The position numbers were made by a program, and so were the translations under genes. DNA of 64,000 nt, taken from positions 20,950,023 to 21,014,022 of the forward strand of contig NC_044301.2 in NCBI RefSeq assembly GCF_004027225.2, given 5' to 3'. Within the stretch, counting starts at the first letter, position 1. Each line of letters opens with the position of its first letter. Positions 1 to 12,200 of the stretch are shown one piece after another. Below the pieces are notes generated by a model. The model saw only the letters and a program-made list of their open reading frames with translations. It was not told where the DNA came from and ran no database searches. Source of the stretch: Strigops habroptila (Eukaryota > Chordata > Aves > Psittaciformes > Psittacidae).

Positions 1-1183
<1,183 letters not shown>

Positions 1184-1493
1184 ACCCCCCGGCATGGTGT
1201 GGGGACTGACGGGGTCCCCGCCAGGTCCCAGATCCCAGCCCTGCCACAGCCCCCTCCTTGCTGGGTAGGGGGGCACCGGGAGCCAGCAGTGTGTCCCCAC
1301 TGGCACCAGGGACATGGGGATGGTCCCGGTGCCCTGGTGCAGGACACATTGCCCAGTCCCAATGCTCTGTGCCCCCCAGCCCGTTTCTGCTCGATCCCTG
1401 CTGTCCCTGTGGTCCCCTCGGTCCCCACTTGTCTGTTGCTGTGACATCATTTGGAGGCTGCATGACGAAACCCCCCTAGCATGCAGGGTCCCC

Positions 1494-1499
1494 AATAAA
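1494..1499 (+). terminator. Poly(A) signal of the copine gene
   Basis: AATAAA lies 311 bases downstream of the copine stop codon, at the end of a GC-rich 3' UTR, and is the first canonical signal after the gene. Confidence 0.6.
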
Positions 1500-1903
1500 G
1501 CAACCAGCCCTGTGCCTGTGCCACGAGCTCTCTGGGTGCCAACACCAAACCTCTCTCCAGGTGCTCAGCGGGGCACAGGCACAGGCAGCTCTTGGGGTGC
1601 TGCCCATGTCCCCTCATGCCCCTCACTGTGCTGCCCAGCCCCAGCCAGTGTCAAGCAAGAGCTGAATGTGGCCCCAGCCCCGGCTGCTCCGGCTGCCCCT
1701 ATATTTAGGGGGATTCGTGACTGGCAGCATGCAAGGCAGCGCCAGTACTTCTGAGCTGTGGTACCTTTGAGCAGCTGCCACTTTCAAGTTGTGTGGAGCC
1801 ACTGTCCATCCCGCTGTGCTGTGGCCCCAAAATCCAAGCCATGGGAGCGGAAGCAGAGGCAGCGTCGGCACTTTCCTCCTGCCCCTGCCCAGCACATTGC
1901 CTC
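1500..1903. other. Intergenic, nothing recognised
   Basis: GC-rich sequence between the copine poly(A) signal and the minisatellite. No exon with splice sites, RNA gene or known repeat was seen. Confidence 0.5.
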
Positions 1904-2700
1904 TGCCGAGTGCCACATGCCATGTGCTGTGTACCACATGCCATGTGCTGTGTGCCACGTACCATGTGCCACATGCCATGGGCCATGTGCTGTACTATGT
2001 GCTGTGGGTCACATGCCATGCACTGCATGCCACATGCTGTGCCATGTGCTGCATGCTGCATGCCATATGTATGTGCCCTGTGCTGTGTGCCATGTGCTGC
2101 ATACTGCATGCCATACATGTGTGCCATGTGCTGTGTGCCATGTGCTGCATGCCATGTGCTGCATGCTGCATACCACATGCCATTTTCTGCATGCTGCATG
2201 CCACATGCCATTTTCTGCATGCTGCATGCCATGCACTGTGCTGCATGCTGTCTGCCAATGTGCTGTACCATGTGCCATGCGCTGTGTGATGTGTCATGCT
2301 CCACATGCTGTGTACCACGTGCCATGTACCACATGCCATGTGCCACCTGCTGTGTGCTTCATGGTATGTGCTCCACGTTACACCATGTGCCATGTACCCT
2401 GTGCTGTGTGTCATGTGCTGTGTGCCATGTGCATTGCCAGGTGCTGTGTTCCATGTGCTGCATACTACGTGCCATGTTCTGGATCATGAGCAGTGAGCTG
2501 CATGCCATGTACCACGCTGTGCCATGTACCACACAAGTGTGCTGTGCCACACCACTGCCATGTGCAGCACATCAAATGCTGTGCTCCATCTGCTGCACCA
2601 AAAGCCAGGTGTGTTCGCTGTGTGCCAACTACCTCCTGCCAAGTGCCATGTGCCGTGTGCCATGTGCCCTTCACCCTGTGCCATGTGCTGTGCGTTGCTG
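1904..2700. repeat. Minisatellite of degenerate TGCCATGTGCTG-type units
   Basis: About 800 bases consist of degenerate units of roughly 10-12 bases built on TGCCATGTGC and TGCTGTG, with larger blocks of about 25-45 bases repeated within it (for example TGCCATTTTCTGCATGCTGC occurs twice near 2178-2230). The unit is close to palindromic (GCACATGGCA on the other strand). It generates long Cys/His/Met-rich open frames in all phases, which are repeat artefacts. Confidence 0.9.
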
Positions 2701-4272
2701 TCCCTGTGCCAGCAGATGCTCCTGGGGAGGTGTCATCCACCAGGGTGAGGTGTGACCCAAGGCCACCACAACAACTGAAACTGGGGCCCAGGGCAGGGGC
2801 CACCCAAGAGTGTGCCACACCAGTGTCACCGAGCTGGGCTCCGGAGCTGGGGATGCTGCTGTCACCAGGGGTGCCAGCCTGTCCCCATCCAGGCAGCCAC
2901 TCACCCATCCACTGGGATGGCCACACTGAACCACCAGGACCCTCTGGCACTGCCAACACTCCATCATGCACAGATCACCCTGCCCGCACCTCCTCGATCC
3001 ACCCGCATATTTATAGCTCCTGATTCATCTCTTATAAAGCAGAATAATAGACATTGCCATAGAAACCCAGTGCCTGATGAGGCTATGCTGGCTGCAGCTC
3101 TTGGCATGGGCAGGGGCCTGCCCTGGCACCCCAATCCATGGGGCTGGCTGGGTGCCCCACCAGCAGGTGCAGGGGGACCCCATGGGGCTACCCAATGTCA
3201 CCGCGGGCTACACCCATCGGCATGGGGAGCAGTGGCAGGGTTAGCAGGGTGCCAGTGCCACCAGGCTGCAGTACCAGAGACCCCAGTGAGGGTCTCATTG
3301 CCTGCCCCCGGCTCAGTGCAGCCCTGGTGAGGGGTCCTGCTCATGCTGGGGCTGAGCCCTCACACACCACCCCCACCAACCCCCCCCACCCTGGTACTGT
3401 GCCACACTGACCCAGAGGATGATGGTTAATTAAGCCAGGGGTTAATTATTGACAGTGCCTGCGCTTCCCAAGTGGTTTGATACGACAATTCCTTGGAGCA
3501 TGGCAGGACAGGGGCTGCAGGGCTGGGGGGTGCTCAGGGGGCTGCCTGCCTGGGGCACCCCAGGGTGCTGGGGGTGTGTGGGCACAATCTCTGAGTGCAA
3601 ACACACCGGGGGGGGGGGGGCAAAGGCATCATGAGGGGTGCACTGGGGCAGGGATGGGGGGCAGAGGGTATCTAGGGGGGGAGGGGATTGCAGAGGATGC
3701 ACTCTGGGCGCTTCTGAAGGAGCCAGCTCCATGCTGCGGGCTCCACCAGCCAACACTGGCATTGTAGAGTCATGCTGTGCTGCCATGGTGGGGCCTGGCT
3801 GCCCACCATGGCCCCCTGCACTGCCCATTCAGCCATTGCCCCCCACCAAAGAGCAGGTCCCCAGGGATGGGTCCCCCACCCTGCTAATGCCGAGTGCTTC
3901 CTGCTACCAGCGCTGCTGGCATGCCACTTCCCGCCCCACACCTGTGGGAACACACTGCCTGGCTGAGAACAGCAATAAATATTTATTTCCATGTGACGGA
4001 AGGGGGGTCATGGCCATGTGCCCCCACCCCAGGGCAAGGAAATCTGGGTGGATGGCTAGCAATATCCCCAGGGGGGTGTCATGCAGCCAATTGTCCCCCC
4101 TCTGCTGGACCCCCAGCCCCGGTCTCTGGGGTGATGCATGGGGTGTATAAGTTACAGGGAGCTTTGGCAGGGCTCCCTATGCAGGCTGAAAGGCTTGGCA
4201 GGTGGGGGGCCAGTTGCATTGTGCAGTGACAGGGCCAAGCAGTGCTGGCCTCCCTGGACCCCCCCAAGCCCA
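2701..4272. other. Intergenic between CPNE7 and SULT remnants
   Basis: GC-rich sequence with short G and C runs, for example at 3609-3620. AT-rich islands stand out near 3006-3050, 3424-3455 and 3970-3990. No exon could be supported. Confidence 0.4.
3441..3453. promoter_or_regulatory. Possible HNF1-type site
   Basis: GTTAATTATTGAC matches the HNF1 consensus GTTAATNATTAAC at 11 of 12 defined positions, and a second GGTTAATTAA lies 18 bases upstream. HNF1 drives liver and kidney genes, which would suit a sulfotransferase or DPEP1. The site lies about 0.8 kb beyond the 3' end of the SULT remnant, so any regulatory role is a guess. Confidence 0.25.
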
Positions 4273-4943
4273 TCAGGCCATAGGCCAGTGCACAAGCAGC
4301 TCCAAGTCACCCATGTCCTCCTGGTAGAGGCGGTTGAAGAGTGTGTTTTGCCACAGGGAATAGTGGTCCCACCAGTCCCCCATGACGCCTGCGGGACGGA
4401 GGGGATGGGGTGGCAGGGAAGCTGCAGCCAGGATCAGCTGTGTCCCCCGCTGTGTCCCCTCCACCCCATCCCCCCTCGACTTTCCTCATGAAGCATCCCT
4501 GGCTGTGGTCCATGATCTCGGTGGGGATGAGGGAGTAGTTGGCCATGGTTTTGTCCTGCATAGTGGCGAAGCTGCAGTGCTGCTCCAGGGCTCCCAGTGT
4601 CTCTGGTCCCAGTGGGCAGCCCAGGAAGGCACTGAGCTGCTGTACTGTGCTGCACAGGTCCTGTGGCAAAGGGGACAGTCAGACCCCAGCAGCCACAGGG
4701 ACGGGGACAGGGACACGCCAGGGCTCACCTGGTGCAGCTCCTTGTAGGTGACATACAAGACGTCAAGGAGCTGCCACTGACCCAGCCAGCCCTTGACGTG
4801 GTCAAACCAGGAGCCGTAGTGCACTGGGGGGAGGCAGGAGGTGATGGGGAGCACTTGTGGCTGAGTACCGGGACACCCCAGCCCTTACCTGTACCTTCGA
4901 GGAACCATGTGAGGAAGGTGTCAAAGGAGCCAGGGTCGGGCAG

Positions 4944-5369
4944 CGTGGAGAGATCTTGCAAAACATTGCATGACCCGAAGAATGTAACTGTATCTTTAAG
5001 AGCTTTAGCAAGAAGCAAACAAAAGCATAAATAGTATCTTGACAGGTCTTGACCAGCCTTTCTCAGGAGTTCAAAGCACAGCTGTGTGTGGGAGTGAAAC
5101 AGGAATATGTGATAGTGGTGGTCAATTTATGACTTGTTTATGGAACACCAGAAGAGGTCAGATCACCCTTTGTCCCGGAACACTGGGGCAGCATTCCTAT
5201 GTTTAAGAAAGAGTGTTTGCTGTGTGCATAAACATCCTGTTTGGCTGCATAGTCAAGTTCCTGAAATGTAACTATAAAAGCAAGGCAGTGAGAGAAATAA
5301 ACGATTTGGCTTGGCTTGGCTTGGCTTGGCTTGAGTATACGCTGAGTCTGTGTCTTTCAGCCTGCCACA
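4944..5369 (+). mobile_element. Solo LTR (6-bp TSD family) inside a SULT coding exon
   Basis: This AT-rich insert is flanked by GGGCAG at 4938-4943 and 5370-5375, a perfect 6-base target duplication. SULT coding sequence resumes in frame on both sides. The likely element runs from TGGAGAG at 4946 to CCACA at 5369; two bases (CG) lie between the left duplication and the TG. It has a TATA box (TATAAAA, 5273-5279), AATAAA at 5296-5301, and a TTGGC pentanucleotide run at 5306-5333 followed by a U5-like end. TATA and poly(A) order put the LTR on the plus strand, antisense to the SULT gene. A 6-base duplication is usual for alpha- and betaretrovirus-like elements. No internal viral sequence remains. 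Confidence 0.8.
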
Positions 5370-5829
5370 GGGCAGGAACTTGGCCAGGTAGTGGAAGTGG
5401 TAGAAGGAGATGGCGATGTCCTTGGGGTTCTTGTCCACGTAGATCACCTGGAGGGGATGGTGTCAGCCCCATGGCCAGGGAGGATTCTGCTCAGAAAGCC
5501 CCCAGCAATCACCCCAGCTGTGGGAAGCCCTGTGGGCATGGGATACCCCTATGGGGACCCCCCAGACCATCCCAGCCCCTCACCTTAGCCTTGCTCTACT
5601 GCAGGGCAGGGGCCAGGACATGGGCGGGCAGGTGGGTGGTGATGAGCCAGCACATGGCCGTATCCTGCAGTGCCTCCCTGAAGTAGATCTGCTCCACTCA
5701 GGGTGCCCGCTCCCAGTTGGGGATGGTCTTGACTGGGAGGACATCCCTGTGGCTGAACAGCAGCATCAGGATCTCCTGCATCCAGGTGGTGCCTGTGGAC
5801 ACGGGTGTCAGGGCAGTGCCAGCCTTGTG

Positions 5830-6060
5830 CGTGGCACCACATGGCACGGCACCATGCAGCACAGAATGGCGTGACACGGCACTGCGCATCCCACCATGGC
5901 ACACCATGGCATGGCATGGCTCAGCACAATGCAGCACAGTACCCAATGGCACAGCGTGGCATGGCACAGCATGGCATGGCGCAGATTAGCCCAGCTCAAC
6001 ATTGGATGGCTCGGCATGGCATGACTTGGCACGGCATGGCTCGGCACAGCACAATGTGGC
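5830..6060. repeat. Minisatellite of GGCATGGCACAGCAT-type units
   Basis: Degenerate tandem units of 5-15 bases built on GGCATGGC and GGCACAGC fill the SULT intron between the first and second recognisable exons. The CATGG core is shared with the larger array at 1904-2700. Confidence 0.85.
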
Positions 6061-6612
6061 ACAGGGCAGTGCCATGTGGGACCCCCAGAGCCCCCACCAC
6101 TGACACCAACTGGGGGCTGGGGACAGGACAGGGCTGAGGCAGGACAGGGGGTAGCTGCCCCCACCCACAGGACAGTGGGTTTTGGGGAAGGGGCCCATGT
6201 CTGGGGCTGGGGGTCCCCTGCACTGTGCCCAGAGGGGGCCAGTGGCTGCAGGGCTGTGGGGACCAGGGGGGGTCTTTCCTGGTGAGGGGCTGGCCCCAAG
6301 CCCGGCCACCTCCCAGGCACGCAGGCAGCTCCTGGTGCTGCTGGCAAGCCAGGGGCTGTGCAGCAGAGCTTGCCCATGCCCCCCAGCCCAGCCAGGGGGT
6401 CCCCAGCCCTGCCCCACTGACCCCCACATCCACCTGGGTCCCATCCCTGTCCCCCTGCCCCACCAGCCCTCACCTGATTTGGGGTAGGTGGCGATGACCA
6501 TGTTGGTGGGGTGGAAGGGGAAGGTGACGACAAAGCTGAGGGACTCCTGGGTGTGGAGGTGGCCAGGCAGGGAGATGCTAGCAAAGGTCTCAGTCACCTC
6601 CATCCACTCCAT

Positions 6613-7715
6613 GACCTGGCCGCTGTGGGGTACACAGCAGCAACCAGCCTTAAAGAGCTGCAAAAGAGGAAGCTGTGCCGGCAGGAGGCACATTCCTACC
6701 GGGGGCCACGGATCCAGCCACACTGGGGCCATCACCAGGAGAGTGCTGCCTGTGGGACTACGGGATGGCCCCAGAATTGGGATACCCCCGGGATGGGATG
6801 AGGGTCCCACATGGCCTGACCCACCACTGCAGCCAGAAGAACTGGGGGGACCAGGACACCCCATTCACTTGGCAGTGGGAGGAGCGCTGGGAGTCTCGCT
6901 GGCCGGAGTAGCCCACAGTGCCAGCCCCACGCTGTGCCCCACAGTGGGCTCCCCATGGCTGACACTGTGCTGGAGGAAGGGATTCCCATCCCAGCATACC
7001 CCAGGACAAGGAGCAGGGCTGTTCGTCTCCATGTGGCTCCCAGCAGCCCTGCAGTGCCTCTTGCCATGCACGATACCGCAGCCACTGGTGTCCCCACACA
7101 GGAGCCCCCGCCACAGGCGCTGGGCTGCAGAACCCACAGGTGCCTCAGTTTCCTCCCCACAATGCTGCAGTGGGCCCGTGAGGTGGGGGGAGCCTGGCAC
7201 ACACGTGGCACCATTGGCAGCCCCACAGCAGGGCCGTGCCTCCCCAGCTGCTGCCCCCAGCCCCTCCATGGCAGGGAGGCCTCGCCACATTGCCACGGGG
7301 TGCGCAGGCATTTGGCTGCTCCCCAGTGCCCAACACCACATCGGGGGGTGGCTCTGGGGTGGCTGGAGTCCATCCCAGTCTTGCTGCCAGCATGCAAGCG
7401 GAAAACGTATTTCACAGCCATTGCAGGCAGCAGCCGCCCAAGCATCCCAGGGCCAGGGTGAGTGGGGGACAGGGGTGCTGGGACTTGCTCATCAGTAGTT
7501 GGGGTGCCAGTGATGTCCACACTCATCTGCGGGTGCCGTTGGGTACCAGCACTGGGCTAGGGGTGCCAATGAGTGCCAGTGCTGGGGAGGCTGAGGCGGG
7601 GATAGGAGTGGCACTTTCCCAGCAAGAATTATCTGGGCTGCATTAGAGGGGCCAGGAGCATTCCCACAGCTATGTGAGAGGCCCTGCCACCCAGAGTGGG
7701 CTGTCCCCTACTCAG
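6613..7715. other. Intergenic between SULT start and DPEP1 exon
   Basis: GC-rich sequence upstream of the SULT ATG. No further SULT or DPEP exon, RNA gene or mobile element could be recognised. Long open frames here follow from GC content and lack splice-site support. Confidence 0.4.
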
Positions 7716-8023
7716 GCACAACGACCTGCCCTGGCAGCTCCTCAAGGGGTTCAACAACCAGCTGGGGCTGCCAGAGGCCAACCTCTTGCTGCTGAATGGC
7801 ACCCACACCAACATCCCCAAGCTGTGCAGTGGGCACGTGGGTGGGTAGGTGGGATGGCGAGGGGACTGGGGACACCACGGGGGTGGCAGTGGCACGGGTC
7901 TGGGTTCCTGGTGCTCACTGAGTGCCACCATGGGCAGTTCTGATTGGCATACGTGCCCTGTGACACGCAGAACAAGGATATGGTGAAGCACATGCTGGAG
8001 CAGATCGATGTGGTGCACCACGT
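7716..8023 (+). pseudogene. DPEP1: Membrane dipeptidase (DPEP1-like), two-exon remnant
   Basis: Membrane dipeptidases are GPI-anchored zinc enzymes that cleave dipeptides and leukotriene D4. Exon 7716-7840 encodes [16 protein letters not shown] (including the zinc-binding His-x-Asp of HND) and GTHTNIPKL, and ends at a GTGGGT donor. The next, about 7933-8023, encodes AYVPCDTQNKDMVKHML and EQIDVVHHV, ending at GTGAGC. A TGA at 7941-7943 replaces the Trp expected after QF. The acceptor before it has no AG (CCACCAT precedes GGCAG). No other DPEP exon is present, and VPS9D1 sequence begins on the opposite strand about 110 bases later. It is a remnant on both counts. Assignment to DPEP1 over DPEP2/3 rests on the CPNE7 and VPS9D1 neighbours. 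Confidence 0.82.
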
Positions 8024-8132
8024 GTGAGCGCTGCCCTGAGACCCTGGAACAGCGTCAGTGAGCAGGCACAGGGCTGGGATAGGGGTGCCCTGGGGGACGC
8101 AGGTGCCCTGGGGGATGCAGGTGCCCTGTGGA

Positions 8133-9109
8133 CACCCCAGCTGATGGAAGGGAAAGAGCTTGCCCCCCTCATCCGAGAGGATGTTGTAGTTGCCTGAGGA
8201 GGGGAGCCAGGGCCCCACTCCGCTCCTGCACAGCCGGATTGGCCTGGGCTTTCCCTGGGGAGGGAAGGAGAGGTCAGCTGTGCCCCACTAGCCTTGCCCT
8301 CACCCGGGATGGGGGGTCCAGCTCCACGGAGTGGGACCCACAGCCCCTCACTCACCCAGTGCCGCTACAATGGACTTGACTCTCTCCAGGCACTGCTCTG
8401 CAAGCTTCAGCATCATTGGAGTGTCAGGGGTGACCCCCTCACTCCCGTCTGCGGGGAGGGCAGAGTGCTGTGGTCACCCACCCCGGTGACACCGGCCCCA
8501 GACCGTTCTGCCATGGAGAAGGCACGGCAGCGAGGACCAAGGAGCAGGCCCGGGTGAGCCACCGAGGGTGCGGCTGGGGTCCTGCCTTACCTGCCGCCTC
8601 TTCCTGCAGGGCCTGCGCGATGAGGGTGATGCTCTTCAGGTACTCCATGTAGGCCTCCTGCCAGAGAGATGGGGATTGAACCGCGGCCCCCCAGGGGGAA
8701 CATGGAACCCTGAGGTGCCCCCCCTCCCCGGGACCCCAGACAGCCCCGGCTGCAGCCCCGGTGAGGGGCCAGGCTGTGCCGGGGAGGGGAGGCAAGATCG
8801 TGCCCATCCCCGAGGTGTCTGGGCTCCGGGCGGGGCGGGGGGTGGCCCGGGGAGGGACACACCACCGGACACCCCAAGGACTCGGAGGAACCCGGCATTC
8901 CCGGTGCCGCCTGTGCCGGGGAGACCCGACGGGAGGCCGGGCCCGGGGTGCGCAGGGAGGCCCGGGGGATCCCGCCGCCCGCTCACCCGCGTCCGGCCGG
9001 CGCTGTCCATCTCCAGGGCGCCGCTCGCCGCCCTCATGGCGGTCTGCAGGGCCCGGCCTGCCCCGGGTCCCCACGGCCCCGCAGAGCCCCCACCGCCCGC
9101 CGCGACCAT
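8133..9109 (-). pseudogene. VPS9D1: VPS9D1, first four exons only
   Basis: VPS9D1 has an N-terminal MIT domain and a C-terminal VPS9 (Rab5 GEF-like) domain. Visible minus-strand exons are 9109-8987 (ATG; GRALQTAMRAASGALEMD), 8657-8591 (EAYMEYLKSITLIAQALQEE), 8448-8356 (TPMMLKLAEQCLERVKS) and 8193 to about 8133 (NYNILSDEGGKLFPF). Splice sites and phases agree and no stop is seen, so the MIT part is intact. After FPF the match to the family ends and DPEP1 sequence follows within about 110 bases. The coiled region and the VPS9 domain are absent. The gene is either truncated by a deletion or continues elsewhere in a rearranged genome. It starts head-to-head with ZNF276, as in mammals. Confidence 0.8.
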
Positions 9110-9262
9110 GGCGGCCGCCGCTCGGAACGGCGCGATCGGGCCGCGGCGCCCCGGGTCGGGAGCGCGGTGGGCACGGACCGGCGGCAGGGTCCTCCGGCCG
9201 ACAGGGGGTGCTGCACCGGGCGAGGGGTGCCGGGCCGGGCCCGGCCCGCGGCGGCGGCGGCG
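9110..9262. promoter_or_regulatory. CpG-rich bidirectional promoter of VPS9D1 and ZNF276
   Basis: Only 153 bases separate the two divergent ATG codons. The interval and its flanks (about 8800-9800) are very rich in CpG and GC boxes, with no TATA box, as expected for a shared housekeeping promoter. Confidence 0.65.
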
Positions 9263-12200
9263 ATGAAGCGCGATCGGCGCGGCCGGTTCCTGGCGGTCCC
9301 GGGCGGCTCCGGTGCGGAGCCCCCCGGGCCTCGGCGGCTCCCCGGCACGATGGCTCGCGGGAATAAGGCGGCGGCGCAGCACGACCCCTCCGCGGGGTGG
9401 GTCCCGGCGGCCGCCGCCTGGACACGGCCCGCCGCCCTCGGCGGAGCACCGGAGGCAGGTGAGGCCCGGCCCGGGCGGGGCGGGGGGAACCGGGCGGTGG
9501 GGCCGCCTCGGGGCGGGAGCCCGCAGACGGGAACGAGGGGTCAGCGTCGCACCCCGCGGGCACCCGCCGGCACGGGCTGCGGGCGGGTCCTGGCGGGCGT
9601 AAGGTCGGACACCGCCGAGCTCTGCCGCCGTCTCTCTCCTCGGCCGGGGCGCGGACCGCCGCTCCCGGGGTCGGTGCACCGGCAAACAGGCCTGGGGTTG
9701 CCGGTTTGCGGAGAACGTCTTCACTTGTAAGGAGTAGAGGCTCCCGGTGCCGGTAACCGGCAAGGTAAGAGGGGCCGGGACAGCACGGCAGGGCGAGCGG
9801 GCGGGAGCTGGTTTTTCCCTCCGTCCTCCGGTGCTGCCAGGGGTTTGGCGGCAGCCGATAACCGAGCCGGTGTAGCTGCGGTGGGAGATAAGCCTGAGCG
9901 TGGAACGGTTCGAAATTGGGCATCTGAAGACCAACTGGGAGCTGCAGATGGGACCCGTGCTTGGGCAGATGGCCCGGAGGGTGCAGAGTGGTCCAGGAAT
10001 TTTCCCTTATGGCACAACGGAGGGATGGAGCTGTGCTCCACAGAGCTGGGATGCCATTGGATGGGGAAGGTGTTGCCGGGTGGGAGAGCAGCAGTTAGTG
10101 AACTGGGAGCGGGAGAGCTCTGCATCCTGCCCCACTGCACCGGGATGGTCCTGCAGCACATCCCAGCTCCCTGCCTGCTGCTGGGCACCACCACCACCAG
10201 CTATAAATACTTTGGAGATAAATGCCAGGGAGGGAGAAGATCTGCTTAAGCCAAGGGATGATGCTGGCAAAAGCACAAACATGCAGGAGTGAGCCCTGGG
10301 AATGCCGCAGCTGGGAGGAGGTTCCTCCGCAGGGGCAATCAGGAAAATCAGAGACTGATTTTTGGGGTCAACCAGTTGCAGAGCAGTGTCCTGGTCTGCA
10401 GGGAAGGGTCACAGGGAAGGTGTCTTGCTTCCTGCTTGGCTTTTCCGTGCTTATTTTGAAGATAGGACTCTGGAGGCAGCCTGGATCAAGGGAAGGGGAA
10501 TGTCTTCTCGTACGCTGGTGCCGTGGGACTGTAGCTGGCCATGGTACTCCTGTGGCCCTGTGGCAGGCACCCAGCGGCTGCATTCAACCTTTCTCTGGCA
10601 GGAATTGGCAGAGCCCTGAGCACTGGGTATTGTCGCCTCTGCCACGGGAAGTTCTCCTCCAGGAGCCTGCGCAATGCTTTTGGGAAGGTGCCGGTGATGG
10701 GAGAGAACTCGGAGAAGCAGCACTGCGTGGATCAGGTCTTCTTCACTGACTTCCAGCGGCTGGTCGGCGTGGCGGTGCGGCAGGACCCCATGCTCCCCCA
10801 GTTTGTCTGCAAGAAGTGCCATGCCCAGTTCTACAAATGCCACAGCATCCTCAGGACCTTCATCCAGAGGGTGAACACATCTCCCACAGGTCACACAAAG
10901 TCCAAAGGAAAGTACGTTGCTTTTCTTGCTTCCCGGGGGCGGTAAATTGCCATGTGTTGATGCCTGGTCCCTCTGTAACCCCCGAGACCCCACTGTGCTG
11001 TTCTGGGTTTTACAGGAGCAGCATGGCCCAGGCCCAGCTGGGCACGGAAGGAAGTGCCTCCTGCCTGGGTGAGTGCCTGCCCCCTTTCCCTTTTTTCCCC
11101 CTTCCTTTCTCCCTTTTTTCTCCTTTCCCTTTCTGTGATGCCATCAGCACAGGTCTGGGTTTTATGGGTGTTGAGGAACTCCCCAAGCAGAGCTGCACAG
11201 ATGCAGGCTCACACTGGTGGCATGAAGAGTAGGCAGAGAGGGTTTGGGCAGCAGCACCAGGCCTGTCCCCACCACTGTCAGACATGGGGGACAATCAGAA
11301 ATACACTTTCCACAATATAATTAACAATATTGGCAGCTGCTGGGGCTGCCCCAGCACATCTTTAGGGGGTCTCCCACCTGCTGTCTCTCACAGTCTTGGG
11401 GGAGTGGGTCCACAGCCCTGTCCCCTCCTGGGGGGAGTGTGTCCCTCCCCATGGGTGGCTGTGTCCCTGGTTGTCCCAGGGACTGACTGACCGTGCGTGT
11501 GCTGCCTCTCCCTCCAACAGTTGACCTGATCACATCCAGCCTGCAGTGCCTGCACAACCTGGTGTCATGGACGCACAGGCACGCCGAGAGCTGCACATCG
11601 GCGCCCAGCCTGCAGAGCGTGCTCTCCTCTGAGTACTGCAGCATCATCCGCGCCATCTGGGGCTGCAGCAATGGCCATGACTACATCATGGACACGGATT
11701 CGGACTGTAGCACGGTGCTTGTCGACAGCGCCTTGTCTGTCAAACAGGACTGGAACAAGAGCACAGCACAGCACTTAACTGACAATGGGGCAGAGGCAGA
11801 CAATGCCAAGGCTGTTTCTGCTCCCAAACCCCAGCATGCTCCAGTAAGGACAACTCCTTGCCAGCAGCCTGCAAACAAGGGGAACACATCAGTGCCACTG
11901 AACACGAAGAATGAGCCACTGCAGAACAGGGATTCATCTCACTCACAACTGGACAGCATGGTCTCCTTGCAGGAGGCAGCCCTGCCCCAGCCTGTGTCAC
12001 CACTGAGCAGTGCCACAGGTAAGGGATTTGCCTTCTGATCTCCCCCCAGGCCTCTGGGGAAGGGCGAGGAGCTGCAGAGCTGGCCCAGGGAGCGAGAAAT
12101 GGTGGGGCTGGACCCCCTTCCCGGAGACTGTCATGGTGCAGAACAGTCACTGGTTCTCCAGCACCATATTTGCCAGCTGTTTCTTTCTGCTCAATCCAAG

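Larger units (their letters stand above)
4273..6612 (-). pseudogene. Cytosolic sulfotransferase (SULT family) pseudogene
   Basis: SULT enzymes transfer sulfate from PAPS to hydroxyl or amine groups of small molecules. Six coding exons are readable on the minus strand: 6612-6474 (start ATG, TYPKSG of the PAPS loop), 5792-5584 (GTTWMQEIL, PNWERAP, catalytic-region His in TTHLP), 5447-4889 (VIYVDKNPKDIAISF, interrupted), 4823-4729 (WFDHVKGW), 4660-4480 (NYSLIPTEIMDHS, FMRK) and 4388-4273 (GDWWDHYS, stop TGA at 4275-4273). Lesions are TGA at 5700-5698 where Trp is expected after ERAP, TAG at 5598-5596, a 426-base LTR inside the third exon, and a missing GT donor after 4480. Removing the insertion and one target copy gives a 127-base exon, and the next is 95 bases, both normal SULT sizes as I remember them. 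The KTVE-type dimer motif is also eroded. The exact subfamily is not clear. Confidence 0.88.

Noticed and set aside
1758-2755. Long Cys/His-rich open frames on both strands
   Set aside because: They arise from a stop-free minisatellite; composition is pure repeat and no splice or start context supports a gene.
5808-6864. Long minus-strand frames across the SULT first exon and intron
   Set aside because: They read through the minisatellite and splice sites; only the 6612-6474 exon is supported by family similarity.
8439-9934. Very long Pro/Arg/Gly-rich frames opposite ZNF276 exon 1
   Set aside because: CpG-island shadows; the true VPS9D1 exons are short and spliced in another frame.
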